From contig CAMOXK010000008.1 of the NCBI GenBank assembly GCA_946629065.1, positions 1-50,237 on the forward strand: a stretch of 50,237 bases of DNA, written 5' to 3'. The translations under genes and the position numbers were made by a program. Within the stretch, counting starts at the first letter, position 1. Every line of letters starts with the position of its first letter. This document shows, piece by piece, positions 37,344 to 44,686 of this stretch. This stretch comes from an uncultured Clostridia bacterium (GTDB taxonomy: Bacteria > Bacillota > Clostridia > Oscillospirales > Oscillospiraceae). The notes under the pieces were generated by a model, which ran no database searches, was not told the origin of the DNA, and worked only from the letters and a program-made list of their open reading frames with translations.

Positions 37344-38297
37344 TTATCCGCCGATCTGGTTCATGTTCCGGTTGGCGTGGCTGCGCTCCTTATAAGAGAG
37401 CTCTCCGTGCCACTTGGGCTTTTCCAGGATGGCCCGGCGCAGCACCTGGACCATCTCGTCCTCCGTCATGCCCTTGATGCTCAGCTCGTCCGGGGAGTGG
37501 AGGCAGGGCTTGATTTTTCCGTCCGCCGTGATGCGGATGCGGTTGCAGCTTGCGCAGAAGTGGGCGCTGACCGGACTGATGAGACCCACCCGTCCCTTTG
37601 CGCCGGGGAGCTGATAGAGTTTGGCAACGCTGCCGTCTGCCGGTAGGGGCTCCAGCTCCGGCAGGGTGTCGGTCACCACGGTGTAGGGAATGAAGGCGTC
37701 TGGCCCGAAATCACCGCTGTCATACATGGGCATCAGCTCAATGAAGCGCAGATCCACGGGATATTGCTTCGTCAGCTCTGCGAGGGAGCGGATCTCCCTG
37801 TCGTTGAAGCCGCCGATGAGCACGGTGTTCAGCTTGATCTTTTCAAAGCCTGCGTTGAGGGCCGCCTCGATGCCCCGCAGCGCTTCCTCCAGCTTTCCGC
37901 GTCGTGTGATGTAATGATATTTCTCCGCATCCAGAGTGTCCAGGCTGATGTTCAGGCGATCCACCCCCGCCGCCCGCAGGTCCTTTGCCAGAACGGGCAG
38001 GAGCGTTCCGTTGGTGGTGAGGCAAATCTCCTGAATGCCGGGCGTTTGGGCCGCGCTTTGGCAGAGGCTCACGATATTTGGCTTTACCAGCGGCTCGCCT
38101 CCGGTGAGGCGCAGCTTGCGGATCCCCAGAGAGGCTGCGGCCCGGATGGCGGAAAGCATCTCCTCCTGGCTGAGCATCTCCTCGTGCCGTTTTTTGCACA
38201 CGCCGTCCTCCGGCATGCAGTAGCGGCAGCGGAGATTGCACAGCTCCGTCACCGAGAGACGGAGATAGCTGATCTCCCTTCCGTAGCTGTCGATCAT
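37344..38297 (-). CDS. moaA: GTP 3',8-cyclase (molybdenum cofactor step 1)
   Basis: 317-residue radical-SAM enzyme. The N-terminal CNLRCRYCMPEDG carries the SAM cluster CxxxCxxC, followed by LTGGEPLVKP. The C-terminal FCASCNRIRITADGKIKPCL region holds the second Fe-S cluster CxxC...C. It makes 3',8-cyclo-7,8-dihydro-GTP from GTP. The start ATG 38297 is chosen because AAAGGAGG is 8 nt upstream; an ATG two codons earlier sits only 2 nt from it. Confidence 0.95.
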   Translation of the reverse strand: MIDSYGREISYLRLSVTELCNLRCRYCMPEDGVCKKRHEEMLSQEEMLSAIRAAASLGIRKLRLTGGEPLVKPNIVSLCQSAAQTPGIQEICLTTNGTLLPVLAKDLRAAGVDRLNISLDTLDAEKYHYITRRGKLEEALRGIEAALNAGFEKIKLNTVLIGGFNDREIRSLAELTKQYPVDLRFIELMPMYDSGDFGPDAFIPYTVVTDTLPELEPLPADGSVAKLYQLPGAKGRVGLISPVSAHFCASCNRIRITADGKIKPCLHSPDELSIKGMTEDEMVQVLRRAILEKPKWHGELSYKERSHANRNMNQIGG

Positions 38298-38349
38298 GGG
38301 CATGGCCTCCTTTGGGTGCTTCCTCTGCACTTCTTTCGCATTTTAGTCT

Positions 38350-38378
38350 ATTATAATGCCTTTTCTTTCCGGAAACAA
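38350..38378 (-). promoter_or_regulatory. Sigma-A promoter of moaA
   Basis: Minus strand TTGTTT (38378-38373), 17-bp spacer, perfect TATAAT (38355-38350). Confidence 0.65.
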
Positions 38379-38414
38379 GAGAGGCATATGATTTTCTTCA
38401 TTTATATAAAACCG

Positions 38415-38435
38415 AGCAAAACGCTCCATTTTGCT
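38415..38435. promoter_or_regulatory. Inverted repeat overlapping the lexA -35 box, candidate operator
   Basis: AGCAAAA-CGCTCCA-TTTTGCT, perfect 7-bp arms with a 7-bp spacer, ending on the first base of TTGACA. Placement suits autorepression. It does not match the Bacillus SOS box CGAACRNRYGTTYG. Confidence 0.5.
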
Positions 38436-38463
38436 TGACAAAGCCCGAACAGGGGAGTATGAT
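38435..38463 (+). promoter_or_regulatory. Sigma-A promoter of the lexA-polY cassette
   Basis: Perfect TTGACA (38435-38440), 17-bp spacer, TATGAT (38458-38463). Confidence 0.8.
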
Positions 38464-38476
38464 AAAAACACGAGAA

Positions 38477-38493
38477 TGGAGTGAAAGACTCCA
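38477..38493. promoter_or_regulatory. Second inverted repeat just after the lexA transcription start
   Basis: TGGAGT-GAAAG-ACTCCA, 6-bp arms, about 8 nt after the predicted start of transcription. It shares a CTCCA element with the centre of the upstream repeat, so it may be a second regulator site. Confidence 0.4.
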
Positions 38494-38515
38494 AATGCTG
38501 AAAAGGGGTGTTGGG

Positions 38516-39157
38516 ATGCGAGCAAGCCTGAGCGCCAGAAAGGAACAGATCGCGGATTTCGTGCGGCAGTATTACCTGAAGCATGACCGGCTGCCCAGTG
38601 AGCGGGACATCGTAAAGGGAACGGGGATCCCGGCAGGCTCGGTCCACCGCTATCTGGTGGAGTGGAAGGAGAGCGGGGACTTTCTCTATGAGGGGCAGCG
38701 CCGCAGCGCCCGGACCGAGGATCTGGACCATGTAAGTCCCAAGCACATCCTGCGGGTGCTGGGCACGGTGGCCTGCGGCCCCGGACAGGAGGAGGAAGAG
38801 CGCTTTATCGAGTATATCCACATGCCGGAGTGCATGGTGGGCAAGGGAGAGTGCTTTGCCCTCATCGCCAAGGGGGAGAGCATGATCGGAGCCGGCGTCC
38901 ATCCCGGGGACTATGTGATCGTCCGCCGGCAGGAAACTGCGCAGCCGGGAGATCTGGTCATTGCCCTTTCGGATGGGAAGAACAACCTGAAAAAGCTGCT
39001 GATGGACGAGAAGGAGCGGCGCTTCATCCTGCGCTCCTGCAATCCGGACCGGGAAGCTTATCCGGATATCCTTGTGGACGAGCTGGAGATCCAGGGCGTG
39101 GCCATCGGCGTCTACCACAGCCTGGACGGGGGAGACGGGAGCTTTCCCGGAGACTGA
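38516..39157 (+). CDS. lexA: LexA-type SOS repressor
   Basis: 213 residues. An N-terminal winged helix (about 5-60; RLPSERDIVKGTGIPAGSVHRYLVEW) is fused to an S24 peptidase domain. The catalytic dyad is Ser122 (GESMIGAG) and Lys159 (NNLKKLL), 37 residues apart as in E. coli LexA. The self-cleavage site reads TVA-Cys87-Gly88, a Cys-Gly bond as in UmuD where LexA usually has Ala-Gly. The start ATG 38516 is set by the Leu/Arg-rich opening and GGGG-type ribosome site; longer frames run into the promoter. It heads an SOS mutagenesis cassette. Confidence 0.92.
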   Translation: MRASLSARKEQIADFVRQYYLKHDRLPSERDIVKGTGIPAGSVHRYLVEWKESGDFLYEGQRRSARTEDLDHVSPKHILRVLGTVACGPGQEEEERFIEYIHMPECMVGKGECFALIAKGESMIGAGVHPGDYVIVRRQETAQPGDLVIALSDGKNNLKKLLMDEKERRFILRSCNPDREAYPDILVDELEIQGVAIGVYHSLDGGDGSFPGD

Positions 39158-39168
39158 CGGAGGGAAAC

Positions 39169-39459
39169 ATGAAAACAGTGCATAAGCTGCCGCCGCGCAA
39201 GATCTATGTAAAGGTCAACTCCGATTTTGACGCCACCGGCGCCGTGACACCCAAGGCCATCATCTGGGAGGACGGACGCAGCTTCAAGATCGACGCCATC
39301 CGGGACTTTCGCCCTGCCTCCACCATGGAGCAGGGCCGCAGCGGAGACTGTTATACCGTGATCATCCACGGGGAGGAAAAGCATTTGTTTTTCGAACGCA
39401 CCAGCACGACGTTCGGCAGCCGCCTGGGCCGCTGGTGGGTGGAGTGTGCCGCCATGTAA
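39169..39459 (+). CDS. Small conserved-looking protein of the SOS cassette, unknown function
   Basis: 96 residues, basic N terminus (KLPPRKIYVKVN) then alternating beta-like segments (AIIWEDGRSFKIDAIRDFRPA, DCYTVIIHGEEKHLFFERT) and a C-terminal GRWWVEC. AGGGAAAC precedes the ATG, 11 nt after lexA. I do not recognise the family; it faintly resembles the small DUF6504-type proteins found beside Y-family polymerase genes. An accessory role to the polymerase is inferred from position only. Confidence 0.75.
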   Translation: MKTVHKLPPRKIYVKVNSDFDATGAVTPKAIIWEDGRSFKIDAIRDFRPASTMEQGRSGDCYTVIIHGEEKHLFFERTSTTFGSRLGRWWVECAAM

Positions 39460-39492
39460 GGCGCGGAACGTACGGGAAAGGAGGGATCTGCC

Positions 39493-41076
39493 ACGGAAGG
39501 AGACCATATCTATATTGCCATCGATCTGAAGTCCTTCTACGCCAGTGTGGAATGTGTGGAGCGGAAGGTTGACCCGCTGCGCACCAATCTGGTGGTAGCG
39601 GACCCCAGCCGGACGGAGAAGACCATCTGTCTTGCGGTGACGCCCGCCCTCAAGGCTCATGGCATCTCCGGCAGAGCCAGGCTTTTCGAGGTAGTCCAGC
39701 GGGTAAAGGAAGTGAATGCCGAGCGTCTGGCCCGGGCCATCCGGGAGGGAAAAGCCCAGCGGGACGAAAACGGAAAATTCAGCTTTGTTACCAGCTCCTT
39801 TGACGCCAAGGCTCTGGAAGAGGACCCTTCCCTGGAGCTTGGCTATTTCGTGGCGCCGCCCCGAATGAAGCTCTATGAGCAATACAGCGCCAAAATCTTC
39901 TCTATTTACACCAAGTATATTTCCCCCGAGGACATCGTGGTCTATTCCATCGACGAGATCTTTGCCGACGCCACCCGCTATCTGAAAACTCACCGGATGA
40001 CAGCCAGGGAGCTTGCCATGACCATGATCCGGGAGGTGCTCTATACCACCGGCGTCACCGCCACCGCCGGCATCGGGACCAATCTCTATCTTGCCAAGGT
40101 GGCCATGGACATTGTGGCCAAGCACGTGCCTGCAGACAAGGACGGGGTGCGCATCGCGGAGCTGACCGAGCAGCGCTACCGGGAGCTCCTCTGGTGCCAC
40201 AAGCCCATCACCGACTTCTGGCGGGTGGGGAGAGGCACGGCAAGGCGCCTGGAGAAGCTGAGCTGCTACACCATGGGAGATGTGGCCCGGCTCAGCGAAA
40301 CGAACGAGGACGCGCTCTACGCGGCCATGGGAATCAATGCAGAGCTGCTCATCGACCACGCCTGGGGCTGGGAGCCCACCACGATCCCGCTGATCAAACA
40401 ATATAAACCGCAATCCAATTCTCTCAGCTCCGGGCAGGTCTTGAAGGAGCCCTATACCTGGGAAAAGGGGCGGCTCATCGTGCAGGAGATGACAGAGCTT
40501 CTGAGTTTGGACCTGGTGCGGCAGGGTCTGGTCACAAAGAAAGTGGAACTCAGCATCGGCTATGATCGGGAGAGCCTGCAGGTGTTGATCCCGGGAAGAA
40601 GTCTGGCCGACACGGTCTATGCCGTCAAAACCACGGGCAAACGCTATGAAGGAAAGGTCGGCCTGGACTATTACGGCCGCCCCAGCCCGCAGCACGCCCA
40701 AGGCACAGGAAATCTGGACCGCTATACCAACAGCACCCGGCGGATCATGAAAGCGATCCTGGAGATCTTCGATCGGACCGTGGACCCGGACCTGCTGATC
40801 CGGCGGGTGAATATCGGGGCGGCGGTCCTGCCGGAGAAGGACGCACCGCAGGAGGGCCCGGAGCAGATGGACCTCTTCACCGATTATGAGGCTCTGGAAA
40901 TACAGCGAGCGGAGGAACAGGCTGCTGACGAAAGGGAACGGCGGATGCAGCAGGCCACCCTTCAGATCCAGCAAAAATACGGCAAGAACGCGGTACTGAA
41001 GGGAATGAACTTCCTGGAGGGCGGCACCACCATCGAGCGAAATGCCCAGATCGGCGGCCACCGCTCCGGCGAGTGA
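39493..41076 (+). CDS. Y-family (UmuC/DinB-type) translesion DNA polymerase with an ACG start
   Basis: 527 residues. The palm motif IAIDLKSFYASVE begins with catalytic Asp11, the second carboxylate motif YSIDEIFAD is near residue 155, and helix-hairpin-helix, little-finger and C-terminal extension follow. No ATG, GTG or TTG exists in frame between the upstream stop (39457) and 39547. A GTG start at 39547 would remove Asp11. AAGGAGG (39478-39484) lies 8 nt ahead of ACG 39493, just where an ATG should be, giving an opening of Met-Glu-Gly-Asp-His. The gene is thus either ACG-initiated or has a start-codon mutation or read error. Third gene of the lexA cassette. Confidence 0.88.
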   Translation, partial: TEGDHIYIAIDLKSFYASVECVERKVDPLRTNLVVADPSRTEKTICLAVTPALKAHGISGRARLFEVVQRVKEVNAERLARAIREGKAQRDENGKFSFVTSSFDAKALEEDPSLELGYFVAPPRMKLYEQYSAKIFSIYTKYISPEDIVVYSIDEIFADATRYLKTHRMTARELAMTMIREVLYTTGVTATAGIGTNLYLAKVAMDIVAKHVPADKDGVRIAELTEQRYRELLWCHKPITDFWRVGRGTARRLEKLSCYTMGDVARLSETNEDALYAAMGINAELLIDHAWGWEPTTIPLIKQYKPQSNSLSSGQVLKEPYTWEKGRLIVQEMTELLSLDLVRQGLVTKKVELSIGYDRESLQVLIPGRSLADTVYAVKTTGKRYEGKVGLDYYGRPSPQHAQGTGNLDRYTNSTRRIMKAILEIFDRTVDPDLLIRRVNIGAAVLPEKDAPQEGPEQMDLFTDYEALEIQRAEEQAADERERRMQQATLQIQQKYGKNAVLKGMNFLEGGTTIERNAQIGGHRSGE

Positions 41077-41094
41077 GAAAGGGGGAAAACGGAT

Positions 41095-41568
41095 ATGGAG
41101 CCCTCGGAGGATCCCAGGATCGTATATGCGGATATCCTGGATCATCCCCATCATCAGTCTGAGAAGCGGGCACACATGCCGCTGGCGGACCGGGCGGCCC
41201 AGTTTTCCGCCTATGACGCGCTGGCAGGTTTTTTTGACATGATCGATGAGGAGGAGCGCGTCACAGAAGAGGAAACGGACTTGGATGAAAACGCCAGGGA
41301 GCTGCTGAACCGGAAGCTGCAGCGGATCGATGAGGCTATCAAAGCGGGGGAGTACCCGCAAGTGAGCTTCACGGTCTTTGTGCCGGACGAGCGTAAGGCA
41401 GGCGGATGCTATCGGAAAATTACAGAAACCGTCCGCCAGATCGATCTGATCGGGCAGAGGATCATTCTGAACCGGCGGGAGGGGAGAGGCGGCCTTTATG
41501 CCGCACTGGAGATCGGCCGTATCTTATCCATCTGCTGCCCGATCACGGATGGACTCGACGCAGAATAA
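41095..41568 (+). CDS. YolD-like protein
   Basis: 157 residues with the YolD signature HMPLADRAAQFSAYDAL near residues 27-43 and a C-terminal segment predicting a beta-rich fold (ITETVRQIDLIGQRIILN). YolD-like proteins accompany Y-family polymerases in Firmicutes and are thought to act with them, much as UmuD' does with UmuC. It lies 18 nt after the polymerase gene, last in the lexA cassette. Confidence 0.88.
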   Translation: MEPSEDPRIVYADILDHPHHQSEKRAHMPLADRAAQFSAYDALAGFFDMIDEEERVTEEETDLDENARELLNRKLQRIDEAIKAGEYPQVSFTVFVPDERKAGGCYRKITETVRQIDLIGQRIILNRREGRGGLYAALEIGRILSICCPITDGLDAE

Positions 41569-41571
41569 AAA

Positions 41572-41610
41572 ATTGCAGGAGAGATAAAATCTTTCCTGCA
41601 ATCTTTTTTT
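41572..41610. terminator. Intrinsic terminator between YolD and the spore-protein gene
   Basis: ATTGCAGGA (41572-41580) / TCCTGCAAT (41594-41602) followed by a run of seven T. An A-rich tract on the other side lets it serve the convergent minus-strand gene. Confidence 0.85.
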
Positions 41611-41622
41611 GCAAGCCGAAGC

Positions 41623-41823
41623 TTACTTCATGCCGTTCTCGTAGGCCTCGATCATCTTCTTGACCATCTGGCCGCCGACAGAACCGGCCTGACGGCTGGT
41701 GAGCTCGCCGTTGTAACCGTTCTTCAGGTTGACGCCAACCTCGGATGCGGCTTCCATCTTGAACTTGTCCATGGCCTCGCGGGCAGCGGGGTTCACAAGA
41801 TGATTGCTGGAATTGGTAGACAT
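41623..41823 (-). CDS. Alpha/beta-type small acid-soluble spore protein
   Basis: 66 residues. The C-terminal core NGELTSRQAGSVGGQMVKKMI is the family signature, with NPAAREAMDKFKMEAASEVGV before it. These proteins coat and protect spore DNA and are degraded at germination. The usual GPR protease site E-I-A-S-E reads E-A-A-S-E here. The start ATG 41823 has AAGGAG 9 nt upstream; an ATG three codons earlier directly abuts that site. This is direct evidence for an endospore former. Confidence 0.95.
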   Translation of the reverse strand: MSTNSSNHLVNPAAREAMDKFKMEAASEVGVNLKNGYNGELTSRQAGSVGGQMVKKMIEAYENGMK

Positions 41824-41862
41824 GTGTTGCATCTCCTTCCGATCAATTTGGGTTTTCGCCCG

Positions 41863-41896
41863 TGCATATCTTTTGCGGAGAAAAGAAAGATATGCA
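41863..41896. promoter_or_regulatory. Large inverted repeat upstream of the spore-protein gene
   Basis: TGCATATCTTT (41863-41873) / AAAGATATGCA (41886-41896), perfect 11-bp arms with a 12-bp spacer. The minus-strand TGCATA resembles a sigma-G -35 element, but I cannot fit a good -10 at the expected distance. Confidence 0.5.
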
Positions 41897-42023
41897 AAAC
41901 GTTCATAAGAAAAAGCTGGATATGCCGAACGAAACGGAGCAAAGAATTCCCTTCGTGACTGTGCTAACGCTATATTTTGTGGTAGGAAACGCTGAAATCA
42001 AGAAAAAACTGCAAATTATGTCT

Positions 42024-42052
42024 TTACCTGCGAGCAAAATAAGAGTACAATA
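42024..42052 (+). promoter_or_regulatory. Sigma-A promoter of the P-ATPase-like gene
   Basis: TTTACC (42024-42029), 17-bp spacer, TACAAT (42047-42052), 40 nt ahead of the start codon. Confidence 0.6.
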
Positions 42053-42092
42053 TCCCGTATGAAATGAGAGACCCAAAACAGGGGTGAAGAAT

Positions 42093-44063
42093 ATGGCCAG
42101 GCACTTTGCGCCTTCCGCTCAGAAAAACAAGATTAAGATACAGCTGCCGTCTTTTCGCGTTCCGGAGCTGCCAAAGCTCTTCAAGCGGGAAAAGATTCAT
42201 TATAAACCCAAACGCTATCAACGAACGTTCTCCGTCCAGGAGATGTTTCTTGTCATTGCGGCAACCCTGCTCTTCATGGCTGGGATCCTGCTGCCGGTCC
42301 CGCGGGCAGTCTCCGTACTGATTTATGCCCTCGCGGCGATCCTTGCGTTTTTGCCCAGGATCTTTCAGATCCTGCAGGACGCGCTTAGCCGGAAGCTTCC
42401 GGAGGAGGATCTCTTGGTCCTTCTTGGTGTCATCGGCGGCTTTTGTATCGGCGAGGAAGTTGGCTCCGCCATTGCTGCGATCCTCTACCGGCTTGCGCAG
42501 GTTTTTGAGTCCTACGCGGTTGCCAGAGCAGATGCGGCTTTCGACCTGATGCGGGATAAGCTGCCGGAAAAGGCAAAGCTTTTGATCGGAGATAAGACCA
42601 CCGAAGTCATGCCGGAGACCGTTGATCCAGGCCAGATCATCCGCGTCGGGATCGGGGAGATCGTCCCCCTGGACGGGACTATCGTCTCCGGGGTGACGGA
42701 GCTGGATCTTTCGATCCTGACAGGCAACAGCACTGTCCGTACCTGCGGCGTCGGGGACCAGGTGTTCTCCGGCAGCGTCAACCACGGCGCCGTTATCGAT
42801 GTGCAGGTGACAAAGCCCTTCAGCGAGTCCGCTGCAGCAAGCCTTTTGCATGATGTGCAGGTCGCCGCCCGGTATGAGACCACCCAGGAACGTCTTGTTG
42901 ACCGGATCTGCGTATGGTTTGCGCCTGCTGTCGGGACGCTTGCACTGCTTCTTGCTCTGGTTCCTTCCCTGATCACCGGCCAGTGGCTGCCGAATCTCCG
43001 CCGTGCTGTGATTTTCCTGCTGACTGCCTCGCCCAGTGCGCTGATGATCTCCGTTTCTTTGTCCTGCCTTGGCGGCGAGATGAGCGGGATTTTCAACGGT
43101 ATCCTCAGCAAGGGGCATGATTGCCTGGAGATCCTTGCACAGACCAAAACCATGGTTTTCGGCAAGACCGGCACTATTACCGGCGGCAGATTTGAAATCA
43201 CCGGCGTATTTCCCAACGGCTGCGGCACAGAGGATCTTTTGGCGATCGCCGCTGCGGCGGAGAGCTATTCCCATCACCCCATCGCACAGCTTCTGAAGCT
43301 TGCCGCCAATTGGACGCCGGACATCGCCGAGAGCGTGATGGAGGTGGAGGAGATCCCCGGCCGGGGTGTCAGTGCCTTTATAGAAGGGCGGCATGTCTAT
43401 GTGGGCAATGCTTACCTGCTGCAGGAGCACGGCATTCGCTATACAGTCCCCTCCAGGGCCGGCTCCGCGATCCATGTGGCGGTGGAGAACCGTTACTGGG
43501 GTCATATCCTGGTCACTGACAAGACCAGAGAAGGGGCCTTTGACGCACTGGAGGAGCTGAGGAGCCAGGGGGTTCAGCAGCTTGTGATGCTCACCGGGGA
43601 CGTGCTTTCCGCCTCCAGACCGCTTGCTTCTTCTCTCGGCTTTGATCTGCTTCGCACGGAACTGACCCCCGATGCCAAGGTCTCGGCCATCCGTTACCTG
43701 ATTTCCGGAAAAGGCAAGGGAAGCAGCGTGGGCTTCGTTGGTGACGGGATCAATGACGTTCCCATGCTGGAGGCGGCAGATGTTGGCCTCGCGCTTGATG
43801 CTCTGCATTCTTGGGACGAGGCGGATGCGGCAGACATCCTGCTGCTGGATCGGGATATCGATAAGCTGCCCGCGGCGATGCGCATCGCCCGCGGCATGCG
43901 CCTGATCCTTTGGGAGAACCTGGGGATCCTGTCTGCGGTCAAGTGTCTGATCCTGATCCTTGCGCTCTTCGGCGCGATCTCCATTCCGACCGCCGCCTTT
44001 CTCGGAACGCTTTCTACCGCGCTCGCTATGATCAACAGTCTGCGCAGCTTCGGATTGAAATAA
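42093..44063 (+). CDS. P1B-type ATPase-like membrane protein lacking catalytic residues
   Basis: 656 residues with the full P-type ATPase plan: N-terminal basic stretch, membrane helices (about 50-85 and 105-130), A domain, two helices (about 270-325), then P and N domains and a C-terminal helix pair. The DKTGT phosphorylation site is GKTGT (Gly357), the A-domain TGE is TGN (Asn212), and the CPC metal-transport motif is SPS (313-315). The N-domain SHHP and hinge GDGIND (Asp551) are retained. The frame is intact, so this looks like a maintained pseudoenzyme, not decay. The start ATG 42093 follows AGGGGTG; a GTG at 42084 is less likely. It lies 19 nt ahead of a HAD phosphatase gene. Confidence 0.9.
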   Translation: MARHFAPSAQKNKIKIQLPSFRVPELPKLFKREKIHYKPKRYQRTFSVQEMFLVIAATLLFMAGILLPVPRAVSVLIYALAAILAFLPRIFQILQDALSRKLPEEDLLVLLGVIGGFCIGEEVGSAIAAILYRLAQVFESYAVARADAAFDLMRDKLPEKAKLLIGDKTTEVMPETVDPGQIIRVGIGEIVPLDGTIVSGVTELDLSILTGNSTVRTCGVGDQVFSGSVNHGAVIDVQVTKPFSESAAASLLHDVQVAARYETTQERLVDRICVWFAPAVGTLALLLALVPSLITGQWLPNLRRAVIFLLTASPSALMISVSLSCLGGEMSGIFNGILSKGHDCLEILAQTKTMVFGKTGTITGGRFEITGVFPNGCGTEDLLAIAAAAESYSHHPIAQLLKLAANWTPDIAESVMEVEEIPGRGVSAFIEGRHVYVGNAYLLQEHGIRYTVPSRAGSAIHVAVENRYWGHILVTDKTREGAFDALEELRSQGVQQLVMLTGDVLSASRPLASSLGFDLLRTELTPDAKVSAIRYLISGKGKGSSVGFVGDGINDVPMLEAADVGLALDALHSWDEADAADILLLDRDIDKLPAAMRIARGMRLILWENLGILSAVKCLILILALFGAISIPTAAFLGTLSTALAMINSLRSFGLK

Positions 44064-44082
44064 ACTGTGAGGGATCCTGCCT

Positions 44083-44646
44083 ATGAATGTCTATGATTTC
44101 GATCAGACCATTTTTCAGCCGGACAGCTCCTATTGCTTTGTAATGTACTGTCTGCGCCACTATCCGCGGGCGGTGCTCCACTGCCTTCCCGGCGTGTCCT
44201 ATACCGGCATCCAGGCGCTGCGCCAGCAGGCAGAGACGAAAGACCTGAAAGAGCAGGCTTTCTCCTTCCTCCCGCGACTGGATGATGTGGAACGCATCGT
44301 GTCGGAATTTTGGGAGGAGCATCGGCAGAATCTGGAGGCCTGGTATTTGGAGCAGAAGCGCAGCGATGATCTGATTGTCTCCGCCTCGCCGGCCTTTCTG
44401 CTGCGGCCCATCGCTGAGGAGCTGGGTGTGTCCCTCATTGCCACGCCCATGAATCCCTATACCGGGAAGATCCATGGCCTCAATTGCCATGATGAAGAAA
44501 AGGTCCGCCGCTTTCGCCTGGAAGTACCGGACGGACATATCGAGAATTTCTATTCCGATTCTCTTTCAGATACCCCGCTGGCGAGGCTGGCGGACCATGC
44601 TTGGCTCGTGAAAAAGGGGAAGCTCAGCCCCTGGCCGCAAGAATAG
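44083..44646 (+). CDS. HAD-IB family phosphatase
   Basis: 187 residues. Motif I is YDFDQTIF (nucleophile Asp5, Asp7), motif II DLIVSASPAF near 105-114, and motif III/IV YSDSLSDTPL near 148-157. A helical cap lies between. It resembles PSP/PgpC-type phosphatases acting on small phosphate esters or lipid-phosphate heads. Co-directional with, and 19 nt after, the catalytically altered P-ATPase-like gene. The substrate is unknown. Confidence 0.88.
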   Translation: MNVYDFDQTIFQPDSSYCFVMYCLRHYPRAVLHCLPGVSYTGIQALRQQAETKDLKEQAFSFLPRLDDVERIVSEFWEEHRQNLEAWYLEQKRSDDLIVSASPAFLLRPIAEELGVSLIATPMNPYTGKIHGLNCHDEEKVRRFRLEVPDGHIENFYSDSLSDTPLARLADHAWLVKKGKLSPWPQE

Positions 44647-44656
44647 AAGCATAAAA

Positions 44657-44686
44657 AAAACTCGGCTTCTACGGAAGCCGAGTTTT
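44657..44686. terminator. Intrinsic terminator after the HAD-IB gene (hairpin copy 1)
   Basis: AAAACTCGGCTTC (44657-44669) - TACG - GAAGCCGAGTTTT (44674-44686). An identical 30-bp hairpin recurs at 44850-44879. Confidence 0.85.

Noticed and set aside
39547-41076. GTG 39547 as the true start of the Y-polymerase
   Set aside because: It would delete the catalytic Asp and the first beta strand, and there is no ribosome site at the right distance.
39112-41361. 749-codon open frame antisense to the Y-polymerase
   Set aside because: Shadow of the real polymerase gene; no motif or ribosome site.
42024-43808. 594-codon open frame antisense to the P-ATPase-like gene
   Set aside because: The sense frame has clear P-type ATPase architecture and its own promoter; the antisense frame has no domain.
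42093-44063. P-ATPase-like gene as a decayed pseudogene
   Set aside because: 656 codons without stop or frameshift, promoter and ribosome site present, membrane and nucleotide motifs intact; changes are confined to catalytic sites.
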